Part shown: positions 1-8,389 of the stretch, in pieces
Position numbering within the stretch: the stretch's first letter is position 1
Layout: every line of letters starts with the position of its first letter
DNA from: an uncultured Prevotellaceae bacterium
Lineage (GTDB): Bacteria > Bacteroidota > Bacteroidia > Bacteroidales > Bacteroidaceae
Direction: 5' to 3'
DNA: 46,444 bases
Assembly: GCA_902764705.1 (NCBI GenBank)
Contig: CACWWZ010000021.1
Span: 1 to 46,444, forward strand
Program-made: the position numbers and the translations under genes
Notes under the pieces: generated by a model
Databases searched by the model: none
What the model saw: the letters and a program-made list of their open reading frames with translations, nothing else
Told to the model about the DNA's origin: nothing

Positions 1-2023
1 TCGAAGGCCAAGTAATACCGTCGCTATAGTCTGTAGTGCTGTGGCCTGCGTCAGGATCCAGCTTACCGACAAGGTAGAACGTTGCACCGTTACGGATGAG
101 GTTATTCTCGCCATAGAAGTCTCTCGACTGATTCTTGAACTCCAAGGCTACATAGACATCGCGCTGCTTCTTACCCACGTTCTTAGCCTCCCAGTTATCC
201 CATACCAAAGTGTAGTTGGGGACAGAGAGACCACCCATGTTATCTTCTGTTGTAGCGGCAGGGATGGAGATATAGGGTTTACCATTATAATTCACATCAT
301 CGTAAACCATGTGACCGAATCCCGGTGATGCAGACTTAGCAATATAGTTCCAGCCTACTTCGGGCTCCTGACCGCCAATCAGCACACCTGTCAGTACGAA
401 GTGAGTGTCGTTACCAGTCACATTAATCTGGTTGTTAGCCTCAGTGACATTGTTCCATCGCTTCTGGAGAATAGCATTATTGTCTTCCAGGATAGCACTG
501 CCATAACGTACTTGTGTCTTCAGCAAGGCTGTACCATATCGGATATTGTCGCGCATAGCCACACTTCGTGTTGACGAAAGCACACGGCTATTGTTTTCCC
601 AACTGTTTGTGGCCCAGCTGCTCTCAGTTTCCCAATTCTTGGCACCATCGGGATAGTCGTTGGCCACCAAGGTGGCGTTCGATGTACGGATGGGGCTGTT
701 GCCAAAGTAGCAGAGCTCAGCAGGATAGACATAGTTCATGGGGTCAAAGGCATCCGTAGATGTGGTAGAACCTCCCATGGCATAGGTCTCTACAGCACCT
801 TTATAATTATAGGTGAACTTATAGCCACTGCTTGCTGTAGCATCTGCTTCAATGTCGAATTGCAGCAGTACTGAACCGTAGGGCAAGTTGAAGGTCTTCG
901 GAAATTCATTGAGGTTGCAGCCACTCGTAACGGCATCAACACCCGTGACGTTGAGTTTAGACTTAATGTCGTCAACACTCTTCCATTCATAACCCAAATC
1001 TGCGTCGAAGAAATACTCCACGTTGGTCTTAATAGCTTTGGCCACTTCTTGTGTCACACACTCATGCAGTGATACTGGCACGGCACCAACCACAGAATTA
1101 ATGACGGTCATCAGGTCAGCCACCATCTTTGCCACAGCCTCACCGTAACCGGCACGCAACTCATTGGTGTGGATGGTATTGAGGGTTGCAAAAGCTTTCG
1201 CTATTTTTTCGCCTAATGCGCTAATAGACTGTTCGCCTCCTGTTGTTTTCACGGGTGAGACAGTTTTCGGAGTGATGACATAGCTTCCTGCTTCACCACT
1301 TACTTGAACGTAATCACTCCAGTTCAGCTGATCAACGTTTACGGAAAGATCACCGTAAGTCACCGTTTTATTTGTAATACCACTTCGGATGATGCGTGTC
1401 AGAGCAGCAGCCATGAGTTTCTCGTGCTGCAGCAATGCATCCTTATAGATGTGTGATGTTTCCGTAGAATAAGGAGCATCAGGCACAATCTTACACATAG
1501 AAATAGATGTGTTGGCAAGGTTCTTCTCATCAATATTCATGACAACCCTTCCCTGCTCATCGTCAGTGCCCGTCTTGATGGCCTTACCCCAGAACATCAT
1601 AGCGTTGGTAGCTGTTTCGAGGCTGAGCTCAACCACGCGACGCGAGGAGGGCAGATTGTCGTCAGGATTCTCGGTGAGCGAACCTGCAGAAAGAATAGTA
1701 CCGAAAGAATAGCTCCTGTCTATCGGTGTAGTGCTGTTCGGCACAGCTTTACCGTCAGCATCCAACTTAAATGTGGCGAGATAAGCGTTCGTGAGTCCAC
1801 GGAAATAATCACCAGTTGTAGCCTGCGTGTTTGCCGAGGTCATACGAGTTGTCGGACTGTTCGAGGTCGAAACGTTGAACACGAAATCAACGTTCAGCTC
1901 ACCGGTCTGCTTGTTGTAAGAAGGATTAACATCCACGTTCTCTTCTGACGAGCATGCGGTAAATCCTGCTGCACCTGTCAACGCTATCGCGAAGCACAGA
2001 GCGAATTGATTGATCTTTTTCAT
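1..2023 (-). CDS. Fimbrillin-family lipoprotein (Mfa1/FimA-like), 3' end cut off by window
   Basis: A continuous reading frame starts at the ATG at 2023-2021 and runs off the left edge, giving at least 674 residues. The N-terminus is a lipoprotein signal peptide ending in FTAC, followed by SSEE, an acidic stretch like the surface-export signals of Bacteroidetes lipoproteins. A Thr-Thr-Arg-Met site follows near residue 60, where P. gingivalis fimbrillins are cut by an Arg-specific protease. The segment DYFRGLTNAYLATF matches the start of the mature fimbrillin fold, and NLIRNGATFYLVGKL near the visible end resembles the Mfa1 C-terminal domain. It lies 29 bp behind a paralogue in the same operon. 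Fimbrillins are polymerised on the surface by strand exchange; which one forms the shaft and which the tip cannot be told from sequence. At more than 670 residues it is larger than FimA or Mfa1. Confidence 0.75.
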   Translation of the reverse strand, partial: MKKINQFALCFAIALTGAAGFTACSSEENVDVNPSYNKQTGELNVDFVFNVSTSNSPTTRMTSANTQATTGDYFRGLTNAYLATFKLDADGKAVPNSTTPIDRSYSFGTILSAGSLTENPDDNLPSSRRVVELSLETATNAMMFWGKAIKTGTDDEQGRVVMNIDEKNLANTSISMCKIVPDAPYSTETSHIYKDALLQHEKLMAAALTRIIRSGITNKTVTYGDLSVNVDQLNWSDYVQVSGEAGSYVITPKTVSPVKTTGGEQSISALGEKIAKAFATLNTIHTNELRAGYGEAVAKMVADLMTVINSVVGAVPVSLHECVTQEVAKAIKTNVEYFFDADLGYEWKSVDDIKSKLNVTGVDAVTSGCNLNEFPKTFNLPYGSVLLQFDIEADATASSGYKFTYNYKGAVETYAMGGSTTSTDAFDPMNYVYPAELCYFGNSPIRTSNATLVANDYPDGAKNWETESSWATNSWENNSRVLSSTRSVAMRDNIRYGTALLKTQVRYGSAILEDNNAILQKRWNNVTEANNQINVTGNDTHFVLTGVLIGGQEPEVGWNYIAKSASPGFGHMVYDDVNYNGKPYISIPAATTEDNMGGLSVPNYTLVWDNWEAKNVGKKQRDVYVALEFKNQSRDFYGENNLIRNGATFYLVGKLDPDAGHSTTDYSDGITWPS

Positions 2024-2052
2024 ATCTTTTTGTATTTTATGTAATTTCCTTA

Positions 2053-4110
2053 TTATTGAATAATTATGTCAAAGGTGTTACCTGTCTTCCACGTGAGGTC
2101 GACGGAGAGACCTAACTCAATCTGAGGATCACGCAGGTCGGGAATGACGTTCACCGCATTCTTCAAGCTGGCGATGGTAAAATTAGCACAAGTAATATAG
2201 TCCTGCTGGAAGATGTAATCTGATTTTACGTCAGAAGTACCTAATTTTGACATATCGAGTACACCCAACAGATAGAACTTACAGCCCTTGCCGATAGTAC
2301 CATCCTTGCCTTCGAAAGCCTTGCCGTTGTTCTGGAACTCCAAGAGGACGTTAACGGTTTGGTCACCAGTAGCAGGACTACCTGCAGTGTACTTCCTTGT
2401 CTGGAGTACAAGCGTATGATTGAAACCTGTAGCGGTAGAAGTATTTGTAATGTTTGCAAAAGCGCTATTGGTTACGGCAATACCATCATTAGTTGCTGGA
2501 TCGTTATCATCAAGATTGCACGACTTTATGATGTTGTCGTAAATGATAAACTCGCCTGTTGAGCTGTTTTCGCTGTCGAACTTCCAGTTGACAGCACGCT
2601 GACCACCAATCAGGACTCCTGTTAGCTTCAGGTCATTTATGCTGACTGCATTATCTGTTTTTTCAGTAGCATCTTCCAAGGTTGTAGGTTGGCCACTACC
2701 ATCTTTATATGTGCTTACCTTCACATCTAAACGGCCTACTGCATATTGAACTTGATCCTTAATGGCAATAGACTTTGTTTCAGAGGTTATTTTTGCACCA
2801 TCACTGAAGTTCTTTTTATTGGCAATCTGTTCCCATAAATCTTTGGATGTACTACTAGTGGTATTGTCATCATCATATAAATCTGTCTTCAAAGCATTTG
2901 ATACTAAAATGCCGCTATTACCAAAATAATATAGGTTGGCAGGATAGACGTAGCGAGCCTTAGCTGGGACATTGAGAGCTGTAGCATCTACAAAATAACT
3001 ATCAGTCGTATTGGGCAAAACATAAGTGAAACTTTCTACTCCATTAGTATCTGTTTGAGTGCCAAGGACGGCAGAGCCGGCAGGCATCATTTCTGGATAG
3101 CCAGCGAGATTAGAGGTAGAGTTGAAAGTAAGAGTCTCATCAGTTGTGTTCCTCGTGACATCTGTGTTGTCTTCGATAACTTTACAAATAGCTGTTGCCA
3201 ATGCCACCGTTTCTTCATCCAAATCGTGATTGGCATTTTTTTTCTTGCTAAGCAGGCCTTTGAAATAAAGCATTTCGATGGCTGACTGAATGCTGGCAGA
3301 AGAACCTGCACGCATGCCCTTGAAATTATTATAGAGAATTTTCAAGTCGAGACTGTTAGTATTGGCCCAAGTAACAGTCGTACTACCTACAGTAGCAGAT
3401 GCGTGAAGGATATTATTTAAAAAAGCCAAGATAGCCGTCTCTTTTGCATTGGCATTTGTCTCGTCGGCTAATATCCCTTCCAACTGGAAAGAGAGATTGC
3501 TGGGCGTAATACTAGCATATGATGTGTTGGCAATCTCTACTGGATTATTTGGATCCGAAATATCATAAGGAATGATACTTCCATTCATAAACTTATTACC
3601 ATGATTCTCACTTGTCACATCAATGGCATGTCCGTAGAATAGGAAATGGTTGGTGCCGATGGTTACATCTACGTCACCAAATAGAACGGCATTGTTTCCC
3701 TGTAATAACTTCTGGCTTGGAATCTCGTTGTTGTATGTGCCTGTAGCCACTGTGGGCTTCAGAATTTGCGACAGACGGATGCGGCCTTTTGAGGTAAGGC
3801 TTGCCACAACGTTATCACCGTCAGTGTCGTTCGGTTTTACAAACGGAAACAGGTAGATGTCCTTAAGGCCACGGAAATTAGTAAGATTGGTGAGGGTTCC
3901 ATCCCCGCCTTCTTGTACCACATAATCAGTACTACGCGTACGAGCAGACTTATAAGCTTGAGGAATAGAGATGTTGAACTGTGCCTTCACCGCACCCTGT
4001 TCCAACTCGGCAGATTCAGCTGCGTCTTCTTCACTACTACAAGCAGTGAAAGACGTTGCAGTAGCAACGAATGCTGCTAACGTTAATAAATACTTTCTCA
4101 TCATATTCAT
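2053..4110 (-). CDS. Fimbrillin-family lipoprotein (Mfa1/FimA-like), 685 aa
   Basis: This protein starts MNMMRKYLLT and has a lipoprotein signal ending in FTAC, followed by SSEEDAAES, an acidic surface-export-type stretch. A candidate maturation site SARTRSTD lies near residues 55-62. The motif FRGLKDIYLFPF (about residues 79-90) and the later HFLFYGHA are typical of Mfa1/FimA-like subunits. KGCKFYLLGVLDMSK near the C-terminus matches the fimbrillin C-terminal domain. It is a clear paralogue of the partial gene downstream, with the same signal, FRGL block and YFGNSGI/YFGNSPI block. A 43-bp gap separates it from the DUF3575 gene, so the two are probably co-transcribed. By family knowledge it would be a surface-anchored adhesive pilus subunit. 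The role of this particular paralogue is inferred. Confidence 0.75.
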   Translation of the reverse strand: MNMMRKYLLTLAAFVATATSFTACSSEEDAAESAELEQGAVKAQFNISIPQAYKSARTRSTDYVVQEGGDGTLTNLTNFRGLKDIYLFPFVKPNDTDGDNVVASLTSKGRIRLSQILKPTVATGTYNNEIPSQKLLQGNNAVLFGDVDVTIGTNHFLFYGHAIDVTSENHGNKFMNGSIIPYDISDPNNPVEIANTSYASITPSNLSFQLEGILADETNANAKETAILAFLNNILHASATVGSTTVTWANTNSLDLKILYNNFKGMRAGSSASIQSAIEMLYFKGLLSKKKNANHDLDEETVALATAICKVIEDNTDVTRNTTDETLTFNSTSNLAGYPEMMPAGSAVLGTQTDTNGVESFTYVLPNTTDSYFVDATALNVPAKARYVYPANLYYFGNSGILVSNALKTDLYDDDNTTSSTSKDLWEQIANKKNFSDGAKITSETKSIAIKDQVQYAVGRLDVKVSTYKDGSGQPTTLEDATEKTDNAVSINDLKLTGVLIGGQRAVNWKFDSENSSTGEFIIYDNIIKSCNLDDNDPATNDGIAVTNSAFANITNTSTATGFNHTLVLQTRKYTAGSPATGDQTVNVLLEFQNNGKAFEGKDGTIGKGCKFYLLGVLDMSKLGTSDVKSDYIFQQDYITCANFTIASLKNAVNVIPDLRDPQIELGLSVDLTWKTGNTFDIIIQ

Positions 4111-4153
4111 AATTGCAATTATTATATTTCACATAAAATATTACGTTGTCTCG

Positions 4154-5704
4154 TTATTGATTGCCACTTTCTAACTGCCGGAGGTTCTCCTGGGCATCGG
4201 CATTGCCTGCATTGGCGGCACGACGGAAGCAGCGGAGAGCTTCCTCCTGCTGGCCGGTCTGCCAAAGGGCAACTCCCAAGGCATTCTGGGCACGCTCGTC
4301 AGAGCGCACACCATCCAAGAGGGTAAGGGCTTCAGCATACTGGCCCTGACCAATCAGTTCGCTGGCGCGATTGATGGTTTTGGCAGCTGTGTCGGGCACA
4401 TAGTCATAATAGATACGAACATAACCGGAGTTACGCTGGTCTTTCAGAATGTGCTCCTTCAAATAATTCCAGGTTCGGCCACCATTCAGCTGACGAAGCT
4501 TGCGCTCACGCTGGTTCAGGTCGCTCTCAGTATCGATGATGCTGATGGCCTGCTGCAACGCTGCTGACTGTTGCGATTCGGTTGCCACCTCATCATTCAA
4601 TTGGTCGCGGAACTCTGCCCACGCTTCACCACCGCCAACGCTGTCGAACAGCGAATCGGGCGCGCTGACCTGCTGTTGCAGATAACGCTGTAGGGCCATA
4701 GCACGGTTCTGGGCAAGCAGCTCGTTGGCAGCAATGCCACCCTCAATGGAGGCGAGACCAATAATCTGTATCTTCTTCACACTACTCGTTGTGTCGGCCA
4801 TAATCTGACGAGCGATATCGACAATGCGCTCCAACGTTGGAGCATTGTCGCGATAGTCGGCATGGAGCACCGATTTGCCCTGGTCGAAATGAACATAGAG
4901 GGCACCCTTCTCCTTCCTGAGGATACGGGTGCGGTCATAGGGCTTGTATTGTGAAATGTGAGCCAGCACAGGATTGTCGCGCTGCAACTGTCCGGCACGA
5001 CCCGTAAAGTCGGGAACGGAATGAATGGCAGGGACAAAAACAAACGGTTCCGGCTCAACCACTACGGGCTCAGGAATAACAACCGGCTCAACGGCAACGG
5101 GCGCCTGGACTTTACGCGGACGGCCCGGGATATTGTAGACAATGTTAATAGCTGCCTGAGGCATCAGGAACAGCTTTGACTCGTCGGCAATCTTAGTGCC
5201 ACACAGACCACAAGCATAACGGTCGTACTTGGTATATCCGACGGCAGCACCAATCAGCGCCTCCAGATTCCAATATCTGCCAAGTGGCCAGGAATAGCCA
5301 TAGAAAGCACCCAAGGCAATCAAGTCACCCTGCCGGCGCTCATCGCGCACCGACGGGTAAAGACCGAAGGGGAATCGGACATCAGCCACATTATAGTGAC
5401 TATAGATGACATTCGCACCAAAGAAATGATGCACATTCACAGAGTCCTTCCAGTAGCGCAGTTCCGGAGAAAGGAGCAGATGGCGCCACTTACGCGACGT
5501 CTCGTCGCTGGTGGGCCAAGGACGATAACCTGCAGTCAGGCCCAACGACCAATGCTCACTGGTGCGGACTCCCACTCGAAGGTTGGGGGTCAGCCACACG
5601 TCGTAGAGCAGGTTATTACTGATAGTAACCTGTTGAGCGCTGGCTGTCTGAAGTGTCATCATAAGAAACAGCGCAAAGATGGATCTGCAAATAGTCTTTT
5701 TCAT
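4154..5704 (-). CDS. DUF3575 outer-membrane protein with OmpA-like and TPR regions
   Basis: I chose the ATG at 5704 (MKKTICRSIF...). The codon before it is TTG and adds one residue. A signal peptide ends at TASAQ. The N-terminal half (about 25-200) is a DUF3575 beta-barrel-like domain with NNLLYDVWLTPNLRVG and EALIGAAVGYTKYDRY. A proline/valine-rich linker (about 205-230) follows, then an OmpA-like region (about 265-345) containing LYVHFDQGKSVLH and GLASIEGG. The C-terminal 70 residues carry TPR-like helices (LIGQGQYAEALTLLDG, ALRCFRRAANAGNADAQ). DUF3575 genes usually begin Bacteroidales fimbrial operons, and this one precedes two fimbrillins. The likely role is anchoring or assembling fimbriae between outer membrane and peptidoglycan, which is inferred from context. 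A well-formed promoter lies just upstream. Confidence 0.8.
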   Translation of the reverse strand: MKKTICRSIFALFLMMTLQTASAQQVTISNNLLYDVWLTPNLRVGVRTSEHWSLGLTAGYRPWPTSDETSRKWRHLLLSPELRYWKDSVNVHHFFGANVIYSHYNVADVRFPFGLYPSVRDERRQGDLIALGAFYGYSWPLGRYWNLEALIGAAVGYTKYDRYACGLCGTKIADESKLFLMPQAAINIVYNIPGRPRKVQAPVAVEPVVIPEPVVVEPEPFVFVPAIHSVPDFTGRAGQLQRDNPVLAHISQYKPYDRTRILRKEKGALYVHFDQGKSVLHADYRDNAPTLERIVDIARQIMADTTSSVKKIQIIGLASIEGGIAANELLAQNRAMALQRYLQQQVSAPDSLFDSVGGGEAWAEFRDQLNDEVATESQQSAALQQAISIIDTESDLNQRERKLRQLNGGRTWNYLKEHILKDQRNSGYVRIYYDYVPDTAAKTINRASELIGQGQYAEALTLLDGVRSDERAQNALGVALWQTGQQEEALRCFRRAANAGNADAQENLRQLESGNQ

Positions 5705-5737
5705 CAAAGTTTATCGACTAATTCACTCAATACGCTG

Positions 5738-5768
5738 CAAAATTACAAAAAAAAACGGAAAGTACAAA
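5738..5768 (-). promoter_or_regulatory. Bacteroidetes-type promoter of the fimbrial structural genes
   Basis: On the minus strand TTTG (5768-5765) is followed 19 bp later by TAATTTTG (5745-5738). This matches the -33 TTTG and -7 TAnnTTTG consensus of the Bacteroidetes major sigma factor with ideal spacing. The start codon of the DUF3575 gene is 33 bp further on. Having its own promoter means the three structural genes can be transcribed separately from the regulator gene. Confidence 0.7.
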
Positions 5769-5859
5769 CTTTTTAACGCTTTTCTTTTTACAAATTAGTA
5801 ATTTTACGATATTTTTCTGTCAATTGGTTTTCAATTTGTCCAAAACGCTTTTCGTTTTG

Positions 5860-7434
5860 TCAAAAATCCGTTGGAGCGGGCAATTCCGTCATATTCTTCT
5901 GAAATTCAGAAGGTGTCATACCGAAGGTATTCTTAAAATTGCGGATAAACGTAGCTGGACTCTTGATGCCACAAGCTTCAGAAATGGCTCCAAGAGTATA
6001 CTCCGGATGTTGCTTCATGAGCTGTACGGCATACTCCATGCGCTTGTTACTCACATATCCCGGCACATTCGTGCCAGCGTAGCGCTGAACGAGGGAAGGC
6101 AGCGTGTTCTTGTCGACTCCCAACAGGCGCATCAACTCTTCGCGACCAAAATCGGGCTGCGTAAACAGCTGCTCTTTCATGATACGCTTGTCGACTTCCT
6201 TGAAAAGCCGGTATTCGTCTTCCAAAGCTTTTTCCTCGTCATTTTCTTCATTTTCTCCCTTTTCAACGGGATCTCCATTCTGAATAACCTGGTCTCGATA
6301 ACGCATCAGCTGCTGAATGGTATTCATCATAGATTGGTTTTTCCGGCGTGCTATAAATCCCTGGCGTGCCAACAGGGCAAGAACGGTCAACAGCAACACG
6401 GCACCGGAAATGGCAATAATCAACATCTGGCGGTGACGGGCAATAGTGTGTTCATTATCAATCGCCTTATAAACTTCGTCCGCTACTATCCGCAGGGTGT
6501 TCACACTAATACTATCGGCAATTCGTCCCATGTGAGCATAAGATTCGGCAGCCTGCTGGTACTGTCCCAGCTGGAAATAGATGTCACCCTCGTCGCGAAT
6601 GAGCCGTTGCATATTACGTCCTATCGTGTCGCCGTCCTCGGTAATATTTTGCAAGGCAGCGTCAACGAAGCGCAAGCAAGCATCCGTATCGCCACGCATA
6701 CGGAAATATTCTAGCAGCGCATCACCACAAAGCGGGTCAGTGATGGGTGCGTCACCATAAAGCCTATAGAGACTGTCGGCCTCAGCATGACGGCCCAACT
6801 TTTCCATCAGATTAAGACGGATAACATAATAGCGGTACTTTCCACGTTGGCAATTAGAATGGTCATCATGTTCCAGATATGCATAATGGCCTTGCTCATC
6901 CGACATGCGCAATGCATCCTCGTAGCGCCCATCTTCAATATACATTTTGGCGAGGATGGCATAATAAGCCGCCAACTCATGATTCTTGTCGGGAAAATCT
7001 GTGTTTTTCATACGTTCTACAGCATCCAGACAGGTCTGATAGCCTTTTTCTTTCTCACCTTCCATGTGGAAGCGTTTGCCACGCATGAACAAAGCCATTG
7101 AAACATAAGCCGGAGCATTGTGCTTCTTCGCAAGATTATACAACTGATAAGAGGTCTCAGGCAGTTCCTTCCAGTGTCGCAACACATAATGAGTACGCAT
7201 AATACGCGCCAATAAATGCATTTGCAGCTCAGGATTACTGGCTACGGAAGGATCTTCGTAAGCCTGCTGGAAATACGTCATTGCTTTGTTGTATTGCCAA
7301 TTCCGTCGACACGAGTCAGCACGTTCCATCAACGACTGAACGGAAGGGCGCGCCTGCACAACAATAGGGAATGCTACCGTGCTCAGCAGCAAAATAATTA
7401 ACAAACCGTATCGTATTTCAAGCCTCTTCATCAT
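5860..7434 (-). CDS. Membrane-spanning TPR sensor with C-terminal AraC-type DNA-binding domain
   Basis: The 524-residue protein has an N-terminal signal or anchor (about 9-28), then TPR-like helical repeats (about 32-310). One transmembrane segment lies at about 337-357 (MLIIAISGAVLLLTVLALLA), followed by a charged coiled segment. An AraC-type helix-turn-helix domain fills about 413-524, with LGAISEACGIKSPATFIRNF and FGMTPSEFQK as the diagnostic second helix-turn-helix. The topology suggests a one-component regulator that senses something in the periplasm with its TPRs and binds DNA in the cytoplasm. It sits directly upstream of the fimbrial genes on the same strand and is their likely regulator. 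The target is inferred from position only. Its upstream region carries a long G tract (see separate entry). Confidence 0.85.
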   Translation of the reverse strand: MMKRLEIRYGLLIILLLSTVAFPIVVQARPSVQSLMERADSCRRNWQYNKAMTYFQQAYEDPSVASNPELQMHLLARIMRTHYVLRHWKELPETSYQLYNLAKKHNAPAYVSMALFMRGKRFHMEGEKEKGYQTCLDAVERMKNTDFPDKNHELAAYYAILAKMYIEDGRYEDALRMSDEQGHYAYLEHDDHSNCQRGKYRYYVIRLNLMEKLGRHAEADSLYRLYGDAPITDPLCGDALLEYFRMRGDTDACLRFVDAALQNITEDGDTIGRNMQRLIRDEGDIYFQLGQYQQAAESYAHMGRIADSISVNTLRIVADEVYKAIDNEHTIARHRQMLIIAISGAVLLLTVLALLARQGFIARRKNQSMMNTIQQLMRYRDQVIQNGDPVEKGENEENDEEKALEDEYRLFKEVDKRIMKEQLFTQPDFGREELMRLLGVDKNTLPSLVQRYAGTNVPGYVSNKRMEYAVQLMKQHPEYTLGAISEACGIKSPATFIRNFKNTFGMTPSEFQKNMTELPAPTDF

Positions 7435-7457
7435 ACGTGCGCATAGTATTCAATTGG

Positions 7458-7465
7458 CAAATATA
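7458..7465 (-). promoter_or_regulatory. -7 promoter box of the AraC-type regulator gene
   Basis: TATATTTG on the minus strand fits TAnnTTTG and lies 23 bp before the ATG at 7434. The -33 region, about 20 bp upstream, is only a weak TGTG. A homopolymeric G tract begins a few bases beyond it. Confidence 0.55.
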
Positions 7466-7492
7466 CAAAAAACATTACACTATGGCACATTA

Positions 7493-7502
7493 CCCCCCCC
7501 CC
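7493..7502. repeat. Homopolymeric C10/G10 tract next to the regulator promoter
   Basis: Ten consecutive C residues on the plus strand read as G10 on the coding strand of the AraC-type regulator. The tract is about 58 bp upstream of its start codon and just beyond the predicted -33 region. Long G/C homopolymers are rare in this AT-rich spacer and are classic sites of slipped-strand mispairing. Confidence 0.7.
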
Positions 7503-7646
7503 ATTAATTACCCAAATAGGCCGATTTCTTGATATAAATCAAGAGAAGAAAGATAAAAAAAATGGTGGAAAGATGAAGAAAAGAACAAAAAAAATTAGTA
7601 AAGAAAAATCAAAAGAAACAATAGTGGGAAGCAGAATCATTTTATG

Positions 7647-7712
7647 CTCCGTGCGGAGAATTTCTATGCTCCGTTCTAAGAATGTCTCCGCTCCGTCCTA
7701 AGAATATCTCCG
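7647..7712. repeat. Three tandem 22-bp imperfect repeats downstream of the CYTH gene
   Basis: Three consecutive 22-bp units start at 7647, 7669 and 7691, each beginning CTCCGT. Units two and three share CTCCGTYCTAAGAATRTCTC and differ at two positions. Unit one is diverged in its middle and contains the perfect inverted repeat CTCCGTGCGGAG (7647-7658), followed on the minus strand by CATAAAATG. The array starts nine bases beyond the stop codon of the CYTH gene and may act as its terminator or mRNA end. The rest of the 7435-7720 spacer is AT-rich and purine-rich, with no coding potential that I can support. Confidence 0.6.
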
Positions 7713-7720
7713 CCTGCTTC

Positions 7721-8200
7721 TTAAAACTCTGCCCAAAGGGAATAGGGGCTCTTACGAAGCTGGGAGTTATAGTAACGGCGGTCGCCCGTTACCTCTTTCC
7801 CGATAAAATGGGGGATTATTGGCTCGTCGGAGGCCGTTTCCAGCTCTACTTCCGCCATCACCAGCGGGGCGTTGTCGCCATGAAATTCATCGACCTCGAA
7901 GGTATGTGCTCCGCTTTTGACCAACCAGCGGGTTTTGTCGATGATACCCGGTTCGCAGAGCGTCATCAACTGTTCTGCATCGGCAAAGGGAATCTCCTGC
8001 TCGAATTCATAGCGCGACAGTCCACCATCAAGACTAGGACCCTTAATAGTGATAAAGGCCCTCTCGTCGCGGATGCGAATACGCACCGTGCGTCCCCGTT
8101 CGCTGCAGATGTAGCCCTGTCGGATGTGGGAACTTGAAAAAGCCTCGCGCTTGAAGGAATCATCAAGCACGAGGAATTTACGTTCAATTTCTTGAGCCAT
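7721..8200 (-). CDS. CYTH-domain protein (adenylate cyclase/thiamine- or tri-phosphatase fold)
   Basis: The start at 8200 gives a 159-residue protein beginning MAQEIERKFLV, which places the ExExK metal/triphosphate-binding motif (EIERK) at the N-terminus as usual for the family. An open frame extends 25 codons further upstream, but that stretch overlaps the small membrane protein gene and is not family-like. Later basic and acidic strands that line the CYTH tunnel are visible: RTVRIRIRDERAFITIKG, YEFEQEIP and MAEVELE. Bacterial CYTH proteins of this size are mostly inorganic triphosphatases. The substrate cannot be fixed from sequence. It is the last gene of the group behind prfB. Confidence 0.88.
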   Translation of the reverse strand: MAQEIERKFLVLDDSFKREAFSSSHIRQGYICSERGRTVRIRIRDERAFITIKGPSLDGGLSRYEFEQEIPFADAEQLMTLCEPGIIDKTRWLVKSGAHTFEVDEFHGDNAPLVMAEVELETASDEPIIPHFIGKEVTGDRRYYNSQLRKSPYSLWAEF

Positions 8201-8205
8201 AAGCT

Positions 8206-8349
8206 TTACGCCATCATGGTGAAGGTCCAAATCAGATAGATAATGGCCAGGATGATGAGTCCGCCAAAAATCCATGTAACGACTTTCTTACCTTGTTCTT
8301 CCTGTTTCTTAGCGTAAGCTTCACGCTTTGCATTTACTTTCTTGCTCAT
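8206..8349 (-). CDS. 47-residue single-pass membrane protein
   Basis: The ATG at 8349 opens a 47-codon frame ending in TAA at 8208-8206. The product has a lysine/glutamate-rich N-terminal half (MSKKVNAKREAYAKKQEEQ), then one hydrophobic span (WIFGGLIILAIIYLIWTF) and a short tail. The charge pattern suggests the N-terminus faces the cytoplasm. It sits 40 bp after prfB and 5 bp before the CYTH gene, so all three are probably translated from one message. No function is known to me. The clean hydrophobic segment, tight packing and absence of a competing frame support it as a real small gene. Confidence 0.7.
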   Translation of the reverse strand: MSKKVNAKREAYAKKQEEQGKKVVTWIFGGLIILAIIYLIWTFTMMA

Positions 8350-8389
8350 AGTCAATATAATATTTAATGTTTAACGTTTAATTTACTGT

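Noticed and set aside
5824-6714. Long plus-strand frame of 296 codons opposite the AraC-type regulator
   Set aside because: It is fully antisense to a well-supported gene, has no family-like motifs, and arises from codon bias on the other strand.
7435-7720. A gene in the spacer between the regulator and the CYTH gene
   Set aside because: Only short, purine-rich frames are present, without start context or plausible product. The spacer is explained by a promoter, a G tract and repeats.
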